Shown here piece after piece: positions 5,427-6,924 of a DNA stretch of 6,924 nt (position 1 is the first letter of the stretch; every line of letters starts with the position of its first letter). Under the pieces are notes generated by a model. The model saw only the letters and a list, made by a program, of their open reading frames with translations. It did no database searches and had not been told where the DNA came from. The stretch spans positions 1 through 6,924 of the forward strand of contig CAKSEI010000079.1 of the NCBI GenBank assembly GCA_934446285.1, in the 5' to 3' direction. The DNA comes from an uncultured Eubacteriales bacterium. GTDB lineage: Bacteria; Bacillota; Clostridia; Oscillospirales; CAG-272. Position numbers and translations under genes: made by a program.

Positions 5427-6924
5427 TCAAAATCTATAAAGAACCTTTTGTACCATGTAAGAAAAGTAAATACCGTCCATATTTTGCGCCCGTTGTTGGC
5501 TCTTTCCTCCTTATGGTCGCAGAGCAGGCGCATGATTTTATCCGTATCGAAAAATTCGGCGGCAAAGTCGGAGGTAAAATAATCCTTTACGATATTAAAA
5601 TATTTGTCCTCCCTCAGCCAATATCTTATCGGAACGGGAAAGCCCTTTTTCTCCCTGTCCGCCCAGTCATCCGGCAGGACGCGGTTTGCTGCTTTGCGGA
5701 AAACGTACTTCGTATTTTTGCCGTTTATTTTATATTCCGACGGGATTGTGCCCGCCATACGCATAACCTCTTTATCGAGAAAAGGAACGCGCAGCTCGAG
5801 CGAATGAGCCATACTCATCTTATCTGCCTTCAGCAGAATGTCCCCGGGCAGCCATAGATTAAGGTCGGCATACTGCTTTTTTACAAGCTCGCTCTTGCCC
5901 TTTATCCTCTCGAAAATGGGGGAAATGACCTGTCTCGCACTCTTTCCGCCCCTGTATTCGGGCTTGAGAAGGTCGAGAGCCTCCTTATCGTCGAAAATAT
6001 GTGCCTGACCGTAATAATAATCCTCGGGCCTTCCCGAATTTTTTATTATAAAGTCGTGTCCCTTGAAGTACGGCAGGTGCTTTGCGGCACGCGCGGCGGC
6101 ACGGCGAAGAGGTGCAGGAATTTTGCGGTATTTTACGGCAAGTCCGCTCACGTTATACTCTTCGTATCCCGCGAATATCTCGTCTGCGCCCTCTCCCGAA
6201 AGGACGACCGTCACGTGCTCCGAGGCGAGCTTCGCCAAGAACCACAGCGGCACGCACGACGGGTTTGACTGCGGCTCGTCCATGTGGTACTGTATCTCGG
6301 GAAAAGCGTCAAAGCATTCGTCCGCCGTCAGCAGCCTGCGGTAATTCTTTATCCCGAGCTTTTCAGACAGCTCCGCTGAGTAGTTTGTTTCGTTAAATTT
6401 ATTGTAGTCAAATCCGACGGAGAACGTCTCGTCGGGCATCTGCAGCGCCGTTATATAGCTCGAGTCGACACCGCCCGAGAGAAACGCCCCGACCTTAACG
6501 TCACTTATCTTATGAGCCTTTACGCTGTCCTTTACCGTGCTTTCAATCTCCGATATGCAGTCGTCAAAGGAAATATTCTTCTCATCAAAGACTGCATCCC
6601 AATAGCGCGTAACGGACATTTTACCGTCGCGATAGAAAAAATAATGCGCGGGAGGCAGTTTATTCACCCCGTCGAAGAATGTCTGTTCATCGGCGGAATA
6701 CTGATATGTAAGATAAGCTCTGAGCACTTCTCTGCTTACCCGCCTCTCAAAGCGCGGGTGGTCGAGAAAGCTCTTTATCTCCGAGCCGAAGATAAATTCT
6801 CCGTCGTTTGTTTTGCCGTAGTAAAACGGCTTTATTCCGAAATAATCGCGTGCACCGAAGAGACTCTTGTCCCGCTCGTTCCATATGACGAAAGCGAACA
6901 TGCCTCTCAGGCGTCTGACGATAT
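5423..6924 (-). CDS. asnB: glutamine-hydrolysing asparagine synthase (AsnB/AsnH family), 5' end outside window
   Basis: About 499 residues are visible and the frame is open to the window edge. The ATG at 6901 is internal, because the codons before it (IVRRLRG) continue the conserved RGMFAF motif. Roughly 100 N-terminal residues, with the glutaminase Cys2, are missing from view; full length would be near 600, normal for the family. Counting from the Met at 6901: end of the glutaminase domain including ARDYFGIKP (17-25), synthase PP-loop SGGVDSS (142-148), SVGFD (161-165), SGEGADEIFAGY (235-246), KADKMS (358-363) and ELRVPFLD (369-376). Nothing needed for adenylation looks lost. Family members make free L-Asn or amidate wall precursors (Bacillus AsnB on diaminopimelate, Lactococcus AsnH on bridge D-Asp). 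Position next to a D-Asp ligase favours conversion of bridge D-Asp to D-Asn, an inference. The stop overlaps the ligase start region. Confidence 0.93.
   Translation of the reverse strand, partial: IVRRLRGMFAFVIWNERDKSLFGARDYFGIKPFYYGKTNDGEFIFGSEIKSFLDHPRFERRVSREVLRAYLTYQYSADEQTFFDGVNKLPPAHYFFYRDGKMSVTRYWDAVFDEKNISFDDCISEIESTVKDSVKAHKISDVKVGAFLSGGVDSSYITALQMPDETFSVGFDYNKFNETNYSAELSEKLGIKNYRRLLTADECFDAFPEIQYHMDEPQSNPSCVPLWFLAKLASEHVTVVLSGEGADEIFAGYEEYNVSGLAVKYRKIPAPLRRAAARAAKHLPYFKGHDFIIKNSGRPEDYYYGQAHIFDDKEALDLLKPEYRGGKSARQVISPIFERIKGKSELVKKQYADLNLWLPGDILLKADKMSMAHSLELRVPFLDKEVMRMAGTIPSEYKINGKNTKYVFRKAANRVLPDDWADREKKGFPVPIRYWLREDKYFNIVKDYFTSDFAAEFFDTDKIMRLLCDHKEERANNGRKIWTVFTFLTWYKRFFIDFE

Noticed and set aside
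6899..6901. ATG as the start of the asparagine synthase
   Set aside because: The frame continues upstream with conserved residues of the glutaminase domain (RLRG before MFAF), and the catalytic N-terminus would be missing, so the true start is outside the window.
1..6924. Mobile element, CRISPR, tRNA/rRNA or riboswitch
   Set aside because: No transposase or integrase, inverted-repeat ends, spaced repeats or RNA-like non-coding region was seen; almost all the sequence is coding.

Overview
The window is a tightly packed, single-direction stretch of bacterial DNA. Five consecutive genes, all on the minus strand, fill about 98% of it. Read in the direction of transcription (right to left) they are: an asparagine synthase (5' end cut by the window edge), an Aslfm-type ATP-grasp D-aspartate ligase, an aspartate/glutamate racemase, a MurE-type Mur ligase with lysine-type signatures, and a two-domain ABC-F ATPase. 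Every junction overlaps: about 1-4 bp, 4 bp (ATGA), 22 bp and 4 bp (TTGA). This is the layout of one translationally coupled operon whose promoter lies beyond position 6924.

The first four genes make a coherent biochemical set. The MurE motifs are those I associate with streptococcal/lactobacillal L-lysine-adding enzymes (GTKGKTT, MEVSSQAYL, DHIGP, DDPDFEDP in place of the diaminopimelate motif DNPR). The racemase has both catalytic cysteines and can supply D-aspartate. The ATP-grasp protein resembles the D-aspartate ligase that puts D-Asp on the side-chain amine of the stem-peptide lysine. The asparagine synthase belongs to a family whose members can amidate cell-wall precursors, including bridge D-Asp to D-Asn. 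The inferred product is a peptidoglycan precursor carrying an L-Lys-D-Asx cross-bridge. The racemase-ligase pairing is known in lactic acid bacteria. What looks unusual is the lysine-adding MurE and the amidase-type synthase in the same overlapping operon, which would make it a portable module for a bridge chemotype.

The last gene, a YdiF/Uup-like ABC-F protein, acts on ribosomes in characterised relatives. Its place in a wall-precursor operon is unexplained.

Region by region: 1-104 is the downstream non-coding end, with a short GC hairpin plus T-tract at 1-19 (probable terminator); 105-1994 ABC-F; 1991-3463 murE; 3442-4200 racemase; 4197-5426 D-Asp ligase; 5423-6924 asparagine synthase, partial. 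No RNA gene, mobile element, CRISPR array or second operon is visible, and no non-coding stretch exceeds about 100 bases.

The organism is most likely a member of the Bacillota: strong GGAGG-type ribosome binding sites, TTG/GTG starts, the Lys-type MurE and Aslfm-type ligase, and G+C near one half by eye. A clostridial gut lineage is a guess. All family calls come from motif reading and memory of family members, not from a search.
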